A DNA stretch of 36,834 bases from Modestobacter sp. DSM 44400 (GTDB lineage: Bacteria > Actinomycetota > Actinomycetes > Mycobacteriales > Geodermatophilaceae). Made by a program: the position numbers and the translations under genes. The stretch is from contig NZ_FNOZ01000040.1 in assembly GCF_900107175.1 (NCBI RefSeq), positions 1 to 36,834 of the forward strand, given 5' to 3'. Shown here piece by piece: positions 1-6,879 of the stretch. The notes under the pieces were generated by a model, which was not told the DNA's origin, did not search any database, and saw only the letters and a list, made by a program, of their open reading frames with translations. Every line of letters starts with the position of its first letter. The stretch's first letter is position 1.

Positions 1-275
1 TGCTCATCGCGCTCAGGGGCTGCGGCGCGCACCGCGGCGAACATCCGCACGTAGGTGCCGTCGTCAGACCAGCGACGGTGGCGTTCCCACACCGATTGCC
101 ACGCCCCGAAGTGATCGGGCAGGTCACGCCACGGCGACCCGGTGCGGTACCGCCAGATGATCGCCTCGAGCGTCAGTCGGTGGTCATTCCACGGCCGGCC
201 CTGATGACCGCCGGCAGGCAGCACCGGCTGGATCAACTCCCACAACTCGTCCGGGATCTCGTCGGTACGCAACAT
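1..275 (-). CDS. IS5-family transposase, N-terminal fragment (runs off window)
   Basis: The minus-strand frame starts at ATG 273-275 and reads MLRTDEIPDELWELIQPVLP, followed by a GRPWNDHR...W-RYRTGSPWRDLP block typical of the N-terminal domain (DUF4096) of IS5/IS427-group transposases. About 91 residues are visible before the window edge. The matching C-terminal domain of the same family sits at the other end of the window. Many members of this group make transposase by frameshifting between two ORFs; whether this one does cannot be judged from the fragment. Confidence 0.85.
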   Translation of the reverse strand, partial: MLRTDEIPDELWELIQPVLPAGGHQGRPWNDHRLTLEAIIWRYRTGSPWRDLPDHFGAWQSVWERHRRWSDDGTYVRMFAAVRAAAPERDE

Positions 276-325
276 TCGTCCAGCGTCGCCCACCAACCCG
301 CCAATCTTTGGCAGACACGCTCTAG
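1..325 (-). mobile_element. IS5-family insertion sequence, 5' (transposase N-terminal) end, cut by window start
   Basis: The element ends at the sequence GCAGACACGCTCTAG (311-325), the reverse complement of the 15 bases at 36500-36514, where the right-hand IS of the window ends. The two IS pieces lie in the same orientation (transposase on minus) and represent opposite ends of the same kind of element. CTAG at the edge is a plausible target or duplication tetranucleotide for IS5-type elements, but the empty site cannot be seen. Confidence 0.85.
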
Positions 326-429
326 TCAGCGGCGCTGTGCTGCCAGCCGTCCCCGTGCTCCCGCAGGGGCGCCGGGGCCGGGCCGCCCCGCCCCCGGCCG
401 AGCACAGCGGCAGAGGGCAGGATGGGGGC

Positions 430-981
430 ATGACTGCACCAGGCACAGGCGGGCAGCGCCCCCAGCAGGTCCTCGTCGTGGGCCCCGACGGGCAGCCGGT
501 CGGGTCGATGCCCTTCCCCGCGGACGGCGAGGGCTCCGAGGACGGCGCCGCCGGGATCGGCGACCTCGTCGAGCAGCCGGCCAAGGTCATGCGCATCGGC
601 ACGATGATCAAGCAGCTGCTCGAGGAGGTCCGGGCCGCGCCGCTGGACGACGCGAGCCGTAACCGGCTGCGCGACATCCACGCCGCCTCGATCAAGGAGC
701 TGGAGGAGGGCCTGGCGCCCGAGCTGCGGGACGAGCTGGACCGGATCACGTTGCCGTTCAGCGAGGGCGAGACCCCCTCGGACGCCGAGCTGCGGATCGT
801 CCAGGCGCAGCTGGTCGGCTGGCTCGAGGGCGTCTTCCACGGCATCCAGACCGCGCTGTTCGCCCAGCAGATGGCCGCCCGGGCGCAGCTGGAGGAGATG
901 CGCCGCCGGGCGCTGCCCAGCGGCTCGTCGAACGGGCAGCCCGGCGCGGACATCCGCCCCGGTGGCGGTCAGTACCTCTGA
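430..981 (+). CDS. bpa: Bacterial proteasome activator Bpa/PafE (Rv3780-like)
   Basis: This 183-residue protein starts at ATG 430 behind a GAGGG-type ribosome site. It is mostly helical in its middle (residues about 40-160, rich in E, L, R and Q) and ends in the tetrapeptide GQYL. Known family role: PafE/Bpa forms a dodecameric ring that docks its C-terminal GQYL tails onto the 20S proteasome and opens the gate for ATP- and Pup-independent degradation. Both the length and the intact GQYL terminus match the family. The N-terminal 20 residues are Gly/Pro/Gln-rich and probably disordered. It stands alone, convergent with the diol dehydratase operon. Its presence implies that the genome encodes a proteasome, which fits an actinobacterium. 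The upstream IS ends about 105 bp before the start, so the element may have altered its promoter. Confidence 0.93.
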   Translation: MTAPGTGGQRPQQVLVVGPDGQPVGSMPFPADGEGSEDGAAGIGDLVEQPAKVMRIGTMIKQLLEEVRAAPLDDASRNRLRDIHAASIKELEEGLAPELRDELDRITLPFSEGETPSDAELRIVQAQLVGWLEGVFHGIQTALFAQQMAARAQLEEMRRRALPSGSSNGQPGADIRPGGGQYL

Positions 982-983
982 CC

Positions 984-998
984 GCCGCCCGGGGCGGC
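984..998. terminator. Short GC hairpin between convergent genes
   Basis: GCCGCCC and GGGCGGC form a 7-bp stem just after the bpa stop, between bpa and the convergent dehydratase operon. The loop is a single base and there is no T-tract, so termination is only a possibility. The other bases between 982 and 1103 show no recognisable feature. Confidence 0.25.
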
Positions 999-1103
999 CG
1001 GCAGCGGGGTGTCCTCCGGTCGGGTGGACCGGTGAGCGTCTCGTCGTCCTGACCGGGCAGTCCGGCGCGGACGGCCGCCGGTACCGCTGAGCCGGCGGGC
1101 TCC

Positions 1104-1451
1104 TCAGCCCAGGGGTAGGCCCTTGACCACCCGGGCCGCCGTCCGTCCGGCCCGCCGCCAGTCCGCCGGGGTGCCGTCGAGGCCGGTGGTGGCCGCCGGG
1201 CCGCGCTCGGGCAGCTTGCCGTGGTGCACGGCCGCCGCACCCGAGGCGTCGAGCCCGATCCCGACGTCCAGCCGGGACGCCTGCGCAGCGGCGTGTGCGA
1301 GGGCGGTGGCGTCCCCGCCGTCGGGGGCGTCCACCACCTCGGTCGGCACGCCCTCCTCCTCCGCCCCCGCGCACACCTGGCGCAGCACGGCCGGCGGGGT
1401 CCCCGGGTGCCGGTACACCAGCACCGCCGGGCGTTCCGCCGACCCGGTCAC
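1104..1451 (-). CDS. Diol/glycerol dehydratase reactivase small subunit (DdrB/PduH-like)
   Basis: This 115-residue protein starts at GTG 1449-1451, overlapping the stop of the large reactivase subunit by GTGA. It matches the dehydratase-reactivase small-subunit family in length and in landmarks: an N-terminal VLVYRHPG strand, the EEEGVPTEVV and LDVGIGLDASG segments, and the C-terminal GRTAARVVKGLP stretch typical of PduH. Known role: with the large subunit it exchanges damaged cobalamin out of inactivated diol dehydratase, using ATP hydrolysis by the large subunit. It is the last gene of the operon. The overlap implies translational coupling with the large subunit, as expected for a fixed-stoichiometry complex. 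Confidence 0.85.
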   Translation of the reverse strand: MTGSAERPAVLVYRHPGTPPAVLRQVCAGAEEEGVPTEVVDAPDGGDATALAHAAAQASRLDVGIGLDASGAAAVHHGKLPERGPAATTGLDGTPADWRRAGRTAARVVKGLPLG

Positions 1452-3343
1452 CTCGTCGGGCCCTGCCCGGCCCGCACCGGCGCGGCGGCGTACGCCCGGA
1501 CCAGGCCGGAGGCGACCGCGTTGCGGGGTCCCTCGGTGCCCAGTACGTTGCCCGTGCCGCACACGATCCCGTGGGGGGCCAGCGCGTCGGCGATCATGTC
1601 CGGGATCTCGAAGTCCAGCGCCGAGCCGCCGAGCAGGACGACGAACTCCAGCGCCCGCAGGTTGCCCGCCGGTGCCACCTGCCGCAGCGCCCGCAGTGCG
1701 TTGACCACGAACACCCGCCGCTTGGCCTCCCGGCGCACCCGGCGGACGGAGTCCAGACCGTGCCGGGTGGGCACCGGCGCCGGACCCTCGGGCGTCAGCA
1801 CCACGACCCGCGCGTAGACGTGCGGCGGCAGCGGCTCGTCGAAGAACTGCACCGTGCCGTCCTCGTGGCGGATGTGGAAGAAGCTCTCGACCTTCGCCAG
1901 CGGGAACCACTTGACGCCCTCGGCGACCTCCCGGTCACCCAGGGCGAGCTCGGAGTCGATCAGCTTGGTGACCAGTTCACCGGCGCCGGCGACGTGCACG
2001 GCCGTGCACTTGCCTTCGCGGGTGAGCAGCGCGGCGTCGGTCGAGCCGCCACCCAGGTCGAGGACCGCGACCGGCCGGTCGACGCCCGGCGTGGTCAGCG
2101 CACCGTTGACGGCCATCTCCCCCTCGATGCCGCCGATGGCGGCCTCGGCACCCAGGCCCTCGGACACCAGGTCGGCGACCAGTTGCATGCGGCTGCGGCT
2201 GGTGCGCACCATCGCCGCGAGGGCGACGGCGTTCTCCAGGGCCACCTCCCCGGCCAGGCCGCCGCGCACCTCCGCCGGCACGAACGTGTCCACCGCCAGC
2301 ACGTCGCGGATGGCGATGTCGGACACCGGGACGGCGGGCTGCCCGGGGGAGTCCATGACGTCGGCCATGGTGTCGCGGACCTGCGCGAGCATGCCGCCGA
2401 CGTGGGTCCCCGGCTCGCCGTGGGCGTCGTCGAGCGGTTGCGCCCGGGCGACCGCGTCCATGATCGCCTCCGCACCGGCGTCGACGTCCACCCGCAGCGT
2501 CTTGCCCGCGCCGCGCAGCACCAGCTCGCCGACCGGGATGCGCCGGTCGGTGACGTCCCCGGACGGCGTCCGGACCACCACCGCCGACCGGTTGCCGGTC
2601 AGCGCGCGGGCCACCGGGGAGACCTGCCGGGTCTCGGCCGGGTCCAGCCCGAACACGGTGGCCAGGCCGTAGGAGTTCGACAGGGTCCTGATCGTACGGC
2701 CCGGCGCCGCCACCTCGACGGCGGCCAGCATGCCCAGCGGGACCTTTTCCACGGCGGCGACCTCGTCCACCACGGGAACCGGCCGGACCAGCCGGTTGGT
2801 GACCAGGACGGCGTCGTCGCCGGCCAGGATCGCGGCCACCACCTCCACGCCGCTGCCGACCGCGGCGTTGATCGCTGCGGCGGCGTCGTCGAAGTCCCAG
2901 CCGGGCGGCACGACGCACACCACCGGCTGACCGGGCTCCTGCTCACCGAGTTCGCCGATCGACCTGGTGGTGCCGACGCCGAGGCCCTCCCCGCCCGGGG
3001 TCGTCGGGTTGTGCCCGATCATCGTCGACTCGGTGATGATGGTCTCGGTGATCGTCTCCATGGCCAGTCCGCTGATCACCGGCGTGGCCTCGTTCAGCAG
3101 CACCCTGTGCACCTCGCCGGCGCTCCGGCCGCCGCGGGCCAGGGCCCCCCGGATCGCGGACAGCGCGCCCGCGGTGTTGTCCGGCGTGCCCTTGACGCCG
3201 GTGGTCCGGGTCAGGTTGGTGCCCAGGTAGGAGATCGACCCGTCCGGGCCGATCTCGGCCAGACACGCCTCGGTCGTGGAGTTGCCGATGTCGACGCCGA
3301 CGACCAGCTGCGTCCCCGGCGGGCCGTCGTCCCGCGTGCTCAC
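1448..3343 (-). CDS. Diol/glycerol dehydratase reactivase large (ATPase) subunit (DdrA/PduG-like)
   Basis: This 631-residue protein starts at GTG 3343, one base after the medium-subunit stop. The N-terminus has the actin-fold phosphate motif VGVDIGNSTTE (about residues 14-24). A second nucleotide-binding block, VAVLDLGGGSTDAALL, lies near residue 430. The length matches DdrA/PduG (about 610). Known role: an Hsp70-like ATPase that removes inactivated cobalamin from diol or glycerol dehydratase, which suffers suicide inactivation. It is encoded between the dehydratase subunits and the small reactivase subunit, so its target is almost certainly the enzyme encoded upstream. No frameshift or missing domain is seen. 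Confidence 0.95.
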   Translation of the reverse strand: MSTRDDGPPGTQLVVGVDIGNSTTEACLAEIGPDGSISYLGTNLTRTTGVKGTPDNTAGALSAIRGALARGGRSAGEVHRVLLNEATPVISGLAMETITETIITESTMIGHNPTTPGGEGLGVGTTRSIGELGEQEPGQPVVCVVPPGWDFDDAAAAINAAVGSGVEVVAAILAGDDAVLVTNRLVRPVPVVDEVAAVEKVPLGMLAAVEVAAPGRTIRTLSNSYGLATVFGLDPAETRQVSPVARALTGNRSAVVVRTPSGDVTDRRIPVGELVLRGAGKTLRVDVDAGAEAIMDAVARAQPLDDAHGEPGTHVGGMLAQVRDTMADVMDSPGQPAVPVSDIAIRDVLAVDTFVPAEVRGGLAGEVALENAVALAAMVRTSRSRMQLVADLVSEGLGAEAAIGGIEGEMAVNGALTTPGVDRPVAVLDLGGGSTDAALLTREGKCTAVHVAGAGELVTKLIDSELALGDREVAEGVKWFPLAKVESFFHIRHEDGTVQFFDEPLPPHVYARVVVLTPEGPAPVPTRHGLDSVRRVRREAKRRVFVVNALRALRQVAPAGNLRALEFVVLLGGSALDFEIPDMIADALAPHGIVCGTGNVLGTEGPRNAVASGLVRAYAAAPVRAGQGPTR

Positions 3344-3344
3344 C

Positions 3345-3944
3345 TCAGCCGGCGGTGCCCGGTCCGAAGACTGCCTCGACCTCCACCGGCCCCCGGTCGC
3401 CCTCGATGCACTCGAACTCCTTCAGATGGAGCAGCGCGGCCTTGGCCTGCCAGCGGGGGCGCGCCATCTGGTCGTTGCGGGTGGGCACCGGCTGCGGCGA
3501 CTCGCCCTTGGCGTACTGCGCGGCATTGGAGCCGATCATGCGGAACACCGCCGCGTCCAGCAGCGGCGACTGGGGGAAGAGCTCCAGGTTGCTCAGCCGG
3601 GCGAGGTCCTTCTGATGGATCATCGTCGTTCCGCGGGACAGGATCCCCACGGAGATGCCCGACCCCGACAGCTTCGCCCCGATGTGCGAGATGGCCGCCA
3701 GGTCCGCGGTGTCCCGGACCCGGATCAGCCGGGCCGTCACTCCCTGCTCCTCGATTCCGGCCATCAGCTGGCGCAGCACCTCGGCGTGCGGGACGTCGAC
3801 GATGGTCTTGCTGAAGTGGCCGGCGAACGCCGGGGACAGGGCCACGACGACCTCGTCCTCGCGGGTGCCGCGCCGGGCCGGACCGATCTCCCGGAGGCTG
3901 ACCGTGCGTCCGGGCTGTGCGGCCGTGGCCGGAGGAGTGGTCAT
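3345..3944 (-). CDS. Propanediol/glycerol dehydratase medium (beta) subunit (PduD-like)
   Basis: This 199-residue protein starts at ATG 3944, 3 bp after the large-subunit stop. It has the conserved blocks LSGSGISVGILSRGTT, LSNLELFPQSPLL, YAKGESPQPVPTRNDQMARP and the C-terminal LLHLKE of PduD. The family binds adenosylcobalamin between the alpha and beta subunits. Microcompartment-associated PduD proteins carry an extra N-terminal amphipathic helix for encapsulation. Here only about 20 Pro/Thr/Ala residues precede the core, with no such helix. That suggests a soluble cytosolic enzyme, in line with the absence of shell-protein genes in the window. Confidence 0.95.
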   Translation of the reverse strand: MTTPPATAAQPGRTVSLREIGPARRGTREDEVVVALSPAFAGHFSKTIVDVPHAEVLRQLMAGIEEQGVTARLIRVRDTADLAAISHIGAKLSGSGISVGILSRGTTMIHQKDLARLSNLELFPQSPLLDAAVFRMIGSNAAQYAKGESPQPVPTRNDQMARPRWQAKAALLHLKEFECIEGDRGPVEVEAVFGPGTAG

Positions 3945-3947
3945 GGC

Positions 3948-5660
3948 TCAGCCCACCTCGGTCTCGGGGTTCGTCGAGGACGTGACATGGCGCAGCTTCT
4001 TCAGCTGCTCCCAGCGCTCGCCCTCGAGCCGGTAGCCCGTGCCCGGACCGGCGTAGTCGTTGGGGTCGTTGATCGCCGACAGCGGAACGAAGTCGGCGGT
4101 GAGGACGGCGGAGGTCTGCAGCAGGTCTCCCGACACCCGCTGGCGCAGCACGGTCAGCAGGTTCTCGGCGACGTCGTGGAAACCGGACGACTCCAGACCC
4201 TTGACGAGGTCCAGCCCGGTGATCCCGCGGTCCATGACCGACTGCGCCCCCTTCAGGTCGGAGAGCACGTCGCGGAACGGGTAGTCGTTCGAGGAGTTGG
4301 CGTAGGTGGCCGCCACCACCTCGTCGTCGGTGATCGGCGGCAGGTCCAGGTGGGCGAAGACCGCCTGCAGCGCGCGGGCCGCCTTCTCGCGGGCCTGCAG
4401 GATCTCGTCCTCGCGGACGTGCCGGAGGCCCCCGTCGACCTGGAAGTCGCGCTGGATGGTGTTCCAGTCGTCGAAGTCCTCGGTGTCGAAGTTCGACCCG
4501 GCGAACATGTTGTCCGCGTTCGGGACCGACGAGTAGCCGGAGCAGACGAAGTCGGTGCCCGGCAGCAACTGCGGCATGGCCCGCGCGGTGCGGCGCATCG
4601 CCGAGTGCGAGAACGACTGGTCGTTGCCCGACGCGCACTCCAGGTCGACCATGCTGGCCACCAGGTTCTCCGCGGCCACGGCGCGCAGTCCGCCCGGCAC
4701 CGCGCCGGGCACACCGATGCAGCTGATCGAGCCGTTCTGCAGCCCCTGGACCCCGGCTCCCTTGGCCATCAGGACGCAGCGGATCTCGAGGTAGAGCATG
4801 GACTTGCCCTCGGCGTTGCCCATCTGCACCTCCGACCCGGTGCCCGAGGTGAAGCGCATCTTGATCCCGCGCGAGGCGTAGGCCGCGGCCAGGAACGCCT
4901 TGGACCACGGGGTGTCATCCCCGTCGATGAACACCGACTCCGTGCCGTAGATCGAGATGGTCTCGGCGTACGCCGTGATGCCGCGCATGCCCAGCTCGAG
5001 CTCGGTGGCCTCCTCCAGCGCGCACTGGGTGAGCACGCCACCCCGGCCGACCTGGCCGCCCACCTGCAGCGCGATGGCCACGAGAGGTGCGTACCGCAGC
5101 ACGCCCAGCGTCGTCTCCAGCTCGGCGAACCCGCGCAGGGCGCCCTCGGCGGCGTCGGCGGCGACCTGGATCGGGTTGTCCCGCGCGCTGGTGGAGTGCC
5201 CCTGGTTCGCCGGGGTCCGCCGGGCGCGCATCTTCTGCATGCCCTGCATGATCTCCACGACGTTCATCAGCTTGACCACGTCGAGGACCTTGGCCGGGGT
5301 GAGCCCCCGGGTCACCGCCAGGACCGCGTTCCGGGAGACGCTCGGGTTGATCAGCATGCGCGCGATCTCGGCGGAGGGGATGGCGTTGGACTCCTCGGCG
5401 GAGGCCACGTCGATCGCGTGGTTGGCGATGAAGGTGTCCATGAAGTCGAAGTCGTCGCGGAGCTTGCCGTCGAGTTCGACGATCTGGCCACCCGCCACCC
5501 GCACGCTGGGTGCCGGGTCGAAGGCGCTCTCCATGGCGACGAGACCCTTCTCGGGCCACTCCTCGACGAACCCGTCGAGGTTGACGGGGCGGGCCTCGAG
5601 GATCTCGGTCCGCAGCGACTGCCGGTGCCCGGTGGACTGTCGGGGCGCGGTGCTGGTCAT
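3948..5660 (-). CDS. Adenosylcobalamin-dependent propanediol/glycerol dehydratase large (alpha) subunit (PduC-like)
   Basis: This 570-residue protein starts at ATG 5658-5660, 13 bp downstream of the small-subunit stop. It is near-colinear with PduC (about 554 residues). Visible family blocks include GTESVFIDGDDTPWSKAFL, AAAYASRGIKMRFTSGTGSE, KGAGVQGLQNGSISCIGVPG, NDQSFSHSAMRRTAR and MFAGSNFDTEDFDDWN. These cover the substrate, potassium and cobalamin-facing barrel region. Reaction: 1,2-propanediol to propionaldehyde, or glycerol to 3-hydroxypropionaldehyde. The sequence alone does not settle which diol is preferred. No downstream aldehyde dehydrogenase or alcohol dehydrogenase is in the cluster, so the aldehyde is handled by genes elsewhere. 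Confidence 0.96.
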   Translation of the reverse strand: MTSTAPRQSTGHRQSLRTEILEARPVNLDGFVEEWPEKGLVAMESAFDPAPSVRVAGGQIVELDGKLRDDFDFMDTFIANHAIDVASAEESNAIPSAEIARMLINPSVSRNAVLAVTRGLTPAKVLDVVKLMNVVEIMQGMQKMRARRTPANQGHSTSARDNPIQVAADAAEGALRGFAELETTLGVLRYAPLVAIALQVGGQVGRGGVLTQCALEEATELELGMRGITAYAETISIYGTESVFIDGDDTPWSKAFLAAAYASRGIKMRFTSGTGSEVQMGNAEGKSMLYLEIRCVLMAKGAGVQGLQNGSISCIGVPGAVPGGLRAVAAENLVASMVDLECASGNDQSFSHSAMRRTARAMPQLLPGTDFVCSGYSSVPNADNMFAGSNFDTEDFDDWNTIQRDFQVDGGLRHVREDEILQAREKAARALQAVFAHLDLPPITDDEVVAATYANSSNDYPFRDVLSDLKGAQSVMDRGITGLDLVKGLESSGFHDVAENLLTVLRQRVSGDLLQTSAVLTADFVPLSAINDPNDYAGPGTGYRLEGERWEQLKKLRHVTSSTNPETEVG

Positions 5661-5673
5661 GTGCGAGGGCCTC

Positions 5674-6147
5674 TCAGTGGTCAGAGTCGGCAGCGGGGCG
5701 GGCGAGCAGGTCGCGTCGCTGGTACACCTCAGCGGCCTCGCGGACCAGGGCCGCGCAGACAGGCGCCGAGTAGGCGCTCTCCAGCCGGTCGGCCAGCTCG
5801 GCGAGCCCTGCCCCCGTCGAGGCCCGGGGCCGCAGCGCGTTGTACATCGCCAGCACCTCGGCATCGGGGATCGCGGTCATCTCGGCCGCCCGGCGGAAGT
5901 TGCCGGCGAGTTGGGGACGGCCGCTGGCATCGGCGAGCTGGGCCTGCAGCTGGAGGGTCTCGGGGGTGATCCGCAGGTCCTCGGCGGACAGCTCCCCGGA
6001 CACGACCGCGTCCATGGTCAGCGCCGTGATCGACTTGCCCGTCGGGGTGCGCAGCAGCTCGGGCCGGTTGATCGACAGCGGGTAATCGGCGCTGGTCAGC
6101 TCGGTGGTCGGCGCGGTGGTCGGCGCGGTGGTCGGCGAGGTGCCCAT
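5674..6147 (-). CDS. Propanediol/glycerol dehydratase small (gamma) subunit (PduE-like), first gene of operon
   Basis: This 157-residue protein uses ATG 6145-6147, chosen because GAGGAGG precedes it at a good distance; an in-frame extension upstream looks non-coding. After a Thr/Pro-rich N-terminus encoded by a 12-bp tandem repeat, the PduE core follows: YPLSINRPE, the TGKSITALTMDAVVSGEL segment, LRITPETLQLQAQLA, ELADRLES and VCAALVREAAEVYQRR. The small subunit leads the operon (order E-C-D-G-H), whereas the classic enterobacterial order is C-D-E-G-H. The low-complexity N-terminus replaces the leader that in microcompartment systems helps targeting. Confidence 0.94.
   Translation of the reverse strand: MGTSPTTAPTTAPTTELTSADYPLSINRPELLRTPTGKSITALTMDAVVSGELSAEDLRITPETLQLQAQLADASGRPQLAGNFRRAAEMTAIPDAEVLAMYNALRPRASTGAGLAELADRLESAYSAPVCAALVREAAEVYQRRDLLARPAADSDH
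6103..6138 (-). repeat. 12-bp tandem repeat, three copies, inside the dehydratase small-subunit gene
   Basis: The unit ggtggtcggcgc is repeated three times with one mismatch in the last copy. It encodes TTAP-type repeats at the N-terminus of the small subunit, outside the conserved fold, so copy number is probably free to vary. Confidence 0.85.
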
Positions 6148-6187
6148 CCGGCGTCCTCCTCGGTCGTCGACGTGTCGGAGCCGCCAC

Positions 6188-6203
6188 CGTGACACGCGTC
6201 ACG
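6188..6203. promoter_or_regulatory. Inverted repeat, candidate operator in the divergent region between the dehydratase operon and the HbpS-like gene
   Basis: CGTGAC-ACGC-GTCACG is a perfect 6-bp dyad with a 4-bp spacer. It sits about 40 bp upstream of the dehydratase small-subunit start (minus) and 120 bp upstream of the HbpS-like gene (plus). It is the best symmetrical site in the 178-bp divergent gap. The GAF-domain regulator encoded nearby is a candidate binder by position only. No cobalamin riboswitch signature is seen in this gap. Confidence 0.4.
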
Positions 6204-6325
6204 TTGCATGTTCGTTGCGTCCCGCCCGCCGCTGCCGGAGCGAGGTGCCCGGCTCGGCGGCGTCCGTCGTGCGGATCGTCGGGAGGGGGTTGTCCCGCGC
6301 GGCCGGTGCAGGGTCGGCTGCGGCC

Positions 6326-6733
6326 ATGAGCGCCTCACTGACCCATGAGCAGGCCCGCCGCGTCCTGGACGCCGGGAGCGCGAGAGCCGAGGAGATCGGA
6401 CAGCCGACGAACATCGCTGTCGTCGACGACGGCGGGCACCTGGTCGCCTTCGGTCGGATGGACGGCGCGATCAAGGCGAGCATCGACATCTCGACGCGGA
6501 AGGCGGTCACCTCGATCCTGATGGACCTGCCGACCGCCGACCTCACCGACCTGGTCCAGCCGGGCGCCGAGCTCTACGGGCTCGGGGCGACCGCCGGCGG
6601 GATGGTGACCTTCGGTGGTGGCATCCCGCCGGTGCGCGGCGGTGCGACCGTCGGCGCCGTCGGGGTGAGCGCCGGCTCGGTGGAGCAGGACGTCACGGTC
6701 GCGACCGCGGCCGCCGCAGCGCTCGACAGCTGA
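6326..6733 (+). CDS. HbpS/GlcG/PduO C-terminal-type (DUF336) protein
   Basis: This 135-residue protein starts at ATG 6326. Family landmarks are A(R)RVLDAG near the N-terminus, IAVVDDGGHLVAFGRMDGA, the STRKAVTS helix, GGGIPPVRGGATVGAVGVSAG and a C-terminal DVTVATAAAAAL helix. The length equals the single-domain family. Known members bind heme or cobalamin-related ligands (HbpS, PduO C-terminal domain) or have unknown roles in glycolate operons (GlcG). Here it is divergent from a B12-dependent dehydratase operon, the same kind of context as PduO, so a role in cofactor handling or redox sensing for that enzyme is plausible. No signal peptide is visible, unlike secreted HbpS. Confidence 0.85.
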   Translation: MSASLTHEQARRVLDAGSARAEEIGQPTNIAVVDDGGHLVAFGRMDGAIKASIDISTRKAVTSILMDLPTADLTDLVQPGAELYGLGATAGGMVTFGGGIPPVRGGATVGAVGVSAGSVEQDVTVATAAAAALDS

Positions 6734-6879
6734 CCGGGCGGCGGCGGCCGGCACCGCTACGGCCGCCTGCCCGGCACGCCTGTCCACAGGGCGGCCGACC
6801 GGCTTGCCCGGGGCCCGCTCCTGGCACAGGATGCCGGGCAGAGGCGGCGTTGCGCGGCGGAGCCGCCCGGGGGTGCGAT

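Noticed and set aside
1295-5969. Very long plus-strand open frames opposite the dehydratase operon
   Set aside because: They are Arg/Gly/His-rich shadows of the reactivase and dehydratase genes caused by high GC at third codon positions; no family motif is visible.
6148-6325. Cobalamin riboswitch before the B12-dependent dehydratase
   Set aside because: The conserved B12-box and surrounding helices are not found on either strand of this gap.
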